From Psilocybe azurescens (taxonomy: Eukaryota; Basidiomycota; Agaricomycetes; Agaricales; Agrocybaceae), in contig JAJIRX010000622.1 of NCBI GenBank assembly GCA_023853785.1, positions 1,178,001 through 1,242,000 of the forward strand: DNA of 64,000 nucleotides, in the 5' to 3' direction. The position numbers were made by a program, and so were the translations under genes. A model generated the notes under the pieces. That model saw only the letters and a list, made by a program, of their open reading frames with translations, had not been told where the DNA came from and made no database searches. Position 1 is the stretch's first letter. Every line of letters begins with the position of its first letter. This document shows positions 63,268 to 64,000 of the stretch, in pieces.

Positions 63268-64000
63268 TTAATGATGTCCATAGCCAATTCCATTTGCGTG
63301 GCCGTTCCCGGAGGAGTGGCTATGGCCATAGACGTTACCATTGCCAACAGCAACCTCATAGCTTTGATGATGCTCAGCGGCGCCTTGAGCATAAGCGCTT
63401 CCGCGCCCATAGTATCCACCTCCATAAATGCGGAGGTGCTCAGCTGCTGTGATAGATGCGCTGGCACTTGCGTGGCCAACAGCTCCAGAGACCAAAGTTT
63501 CCATTTGAGCAGAAACATGCTTCATGGCAGAAGCTGTAATGGCGGTGATAGCAGTCTCCATTGCGATGGTGAGCATTTTGTGCATCTCGACCGTGACGTG
63601 CTCGACCGTCGTCTCCGCAATGCTGATGAGGGTCTCTTGCATGACAGGGTGTTTAGCGAACACGCTCAGGTCGGGTTCAGCTATAACCTTGAATTTCATC
63701 CAAGGAACTTCGCTGAGCATGACCGAAAGTTTCTTGTTGAGCTCGATAATGATAAGAACACCATTGGCGTTGCGGAGTCGAGTGCGGAGATCCAGGCGAG
63801 CAATTCGGTATTCATCGCCTGCATGGATCTTATATTTTCCAACTAGGAAGAATCCATCGAGCGAGTATTCGAAGCAGTGTTTGCTGAATCCTGTTAGGTC
63901 CCATTGGAGATGGCCCTCGAAAAACCCGACAATCGCTTCGAGATCAATGCTGGAATGAACGACGGTGCCATCTAGACGACGGCATTGGGCGTGAAGGAAA
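63268..64000 (-). CDS. CVNH (cyanovirin-N homology) domain protein with Gly/His-rich tail (5' truncated)
   Basis: The frame enters from the window edge without interruption. The first 110 residues show CVNH-like words: CRRLDGTVVHSSIDLEAIVG, GHLQWDLTGFSKHCFEYSLD and RIARLDLRTRLRNANGVL, that is, paired half-repeats around IDL...xLxW and Cys. After a helical region (AKHPVMQETLISIAETTVEH) comes an Ala/Ser/Met-rich amphipathic stretch. The end is Gly/Tyr/His-rich (GGGYYGRGSAYAQG, GHSHSSGNGHANGIGYGHH). Fungal CVNH proteins are mannose-binding lectins; binding here is inferred. The CVNH call is by eye on partial motifs; the N-terminal half of the domain is outside the window. Confidence 0.6.
   Translation of the reverse strand, partial: FLHAQCRRLDGTVVHSSIDLEAIVGFFEGHLQWDLTGFSKHCFEYSLDGFFLVGKYKIHAGDEYRIARLDLRTRLRNANGVLIIIELNKKLSVMLSEVPWMKFKVIAEPDLSVFAKHPVMQETLISIAETTVEHVTVEMHKMLTIAMETAITAITASAMKHVSAQMETLVSGAVGHASASASITAAEHLRIYGGGYYGRGSAYAQGAAEHHQSYEVAVGNGNVYGHSHSSGNGHANGIGYGHH

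Overview
The window is nuclear DNA of a filamentous basidiomycete, probably a mushroom-forming Agaricomycete. Genes are split by many short (about 50-65 nt) GT-AG introns with exons as small as 3-30 nt. The gene set is fungal: BRO1/PalA, Sec14, Gap1-type RasGAP, ER DnaJ with an HDEL tail, fungal P450s and a DM9-domain protein. There is no rRNA, no recognisable tRNA, no CRISPR array and no intact transposon.

Layout. 1-1305 (+) is the C-terminal part of cullin-3. 1.67-4.64 kb (-) holds two tandem paralogous small secreted proteins with the same exon plan. 6.08-7.88 kb (-) is an ER-lumenal Scj1-type DnaJ. 8.1-12.2 kb (+) is a tandem pair of diverged paralogs of an unrecognised family. 12.3-14.7 kb (-) is a pepsin-like aspartic protease with a C-terminal membrane anchor. 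15.5-18.4 kb (-) is a RasGAP. 18.4-22.6 kb is gene-poor. 22.6-23.9 kb (-) is a Pro/Gly repeat protein ending in a hydrophobic helix. 24.6-27.8 kb (+) is a BRO1/PalA-like protein, 28.1-29.0 kb (+) a DM9-domain protein and 30.4-33.6 kb (+) a secreted alkaline phosphatase. 34.1-37.2 kb (+) is a SUN-domain nuclear-envelope protein, 38.1-40.1 kb (-) a prolyl iminopeptidase, 40.4-42.4 kb (+) a multi-spanning membrane protein, 42.7-44.1 kb (+) a Sec14-like lipid-transfer protein and 46.1-49.3 kb (+) a long disordered membrane-anchored protein with repeated LVD motifs. 49.7-55.7 kb (-) is a tandem P450 pair. 58.1-60.3 kb (-) is CCT5, divergent from the PP2A catalytic subunit at 60.6-62.0 kb (+). 63.27-64.0 kb (-) is a truncated CVNH-domain protein.

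Housekeeping genes (CUL3, CCT5, PP2A, RasGAP, SUN, Sec14, BRO1) alternate with lineage-variable tandem families (secreted proteins, unknown pair, P450s). I see no co-directional pathway cluster beyond the tandem duplicates.

The main cross-cutting observation concerns sequence quality. At least eight otherwise well-conserved genes change reading frame by exactly one base, nearly always at a short homopolymer, and the conserved protein resumes at once in the next frame. I read this as uncorrected homopolymer indels in the assembly rather than mass pseudogenisation. Protein predictions here should be treated accordingly.
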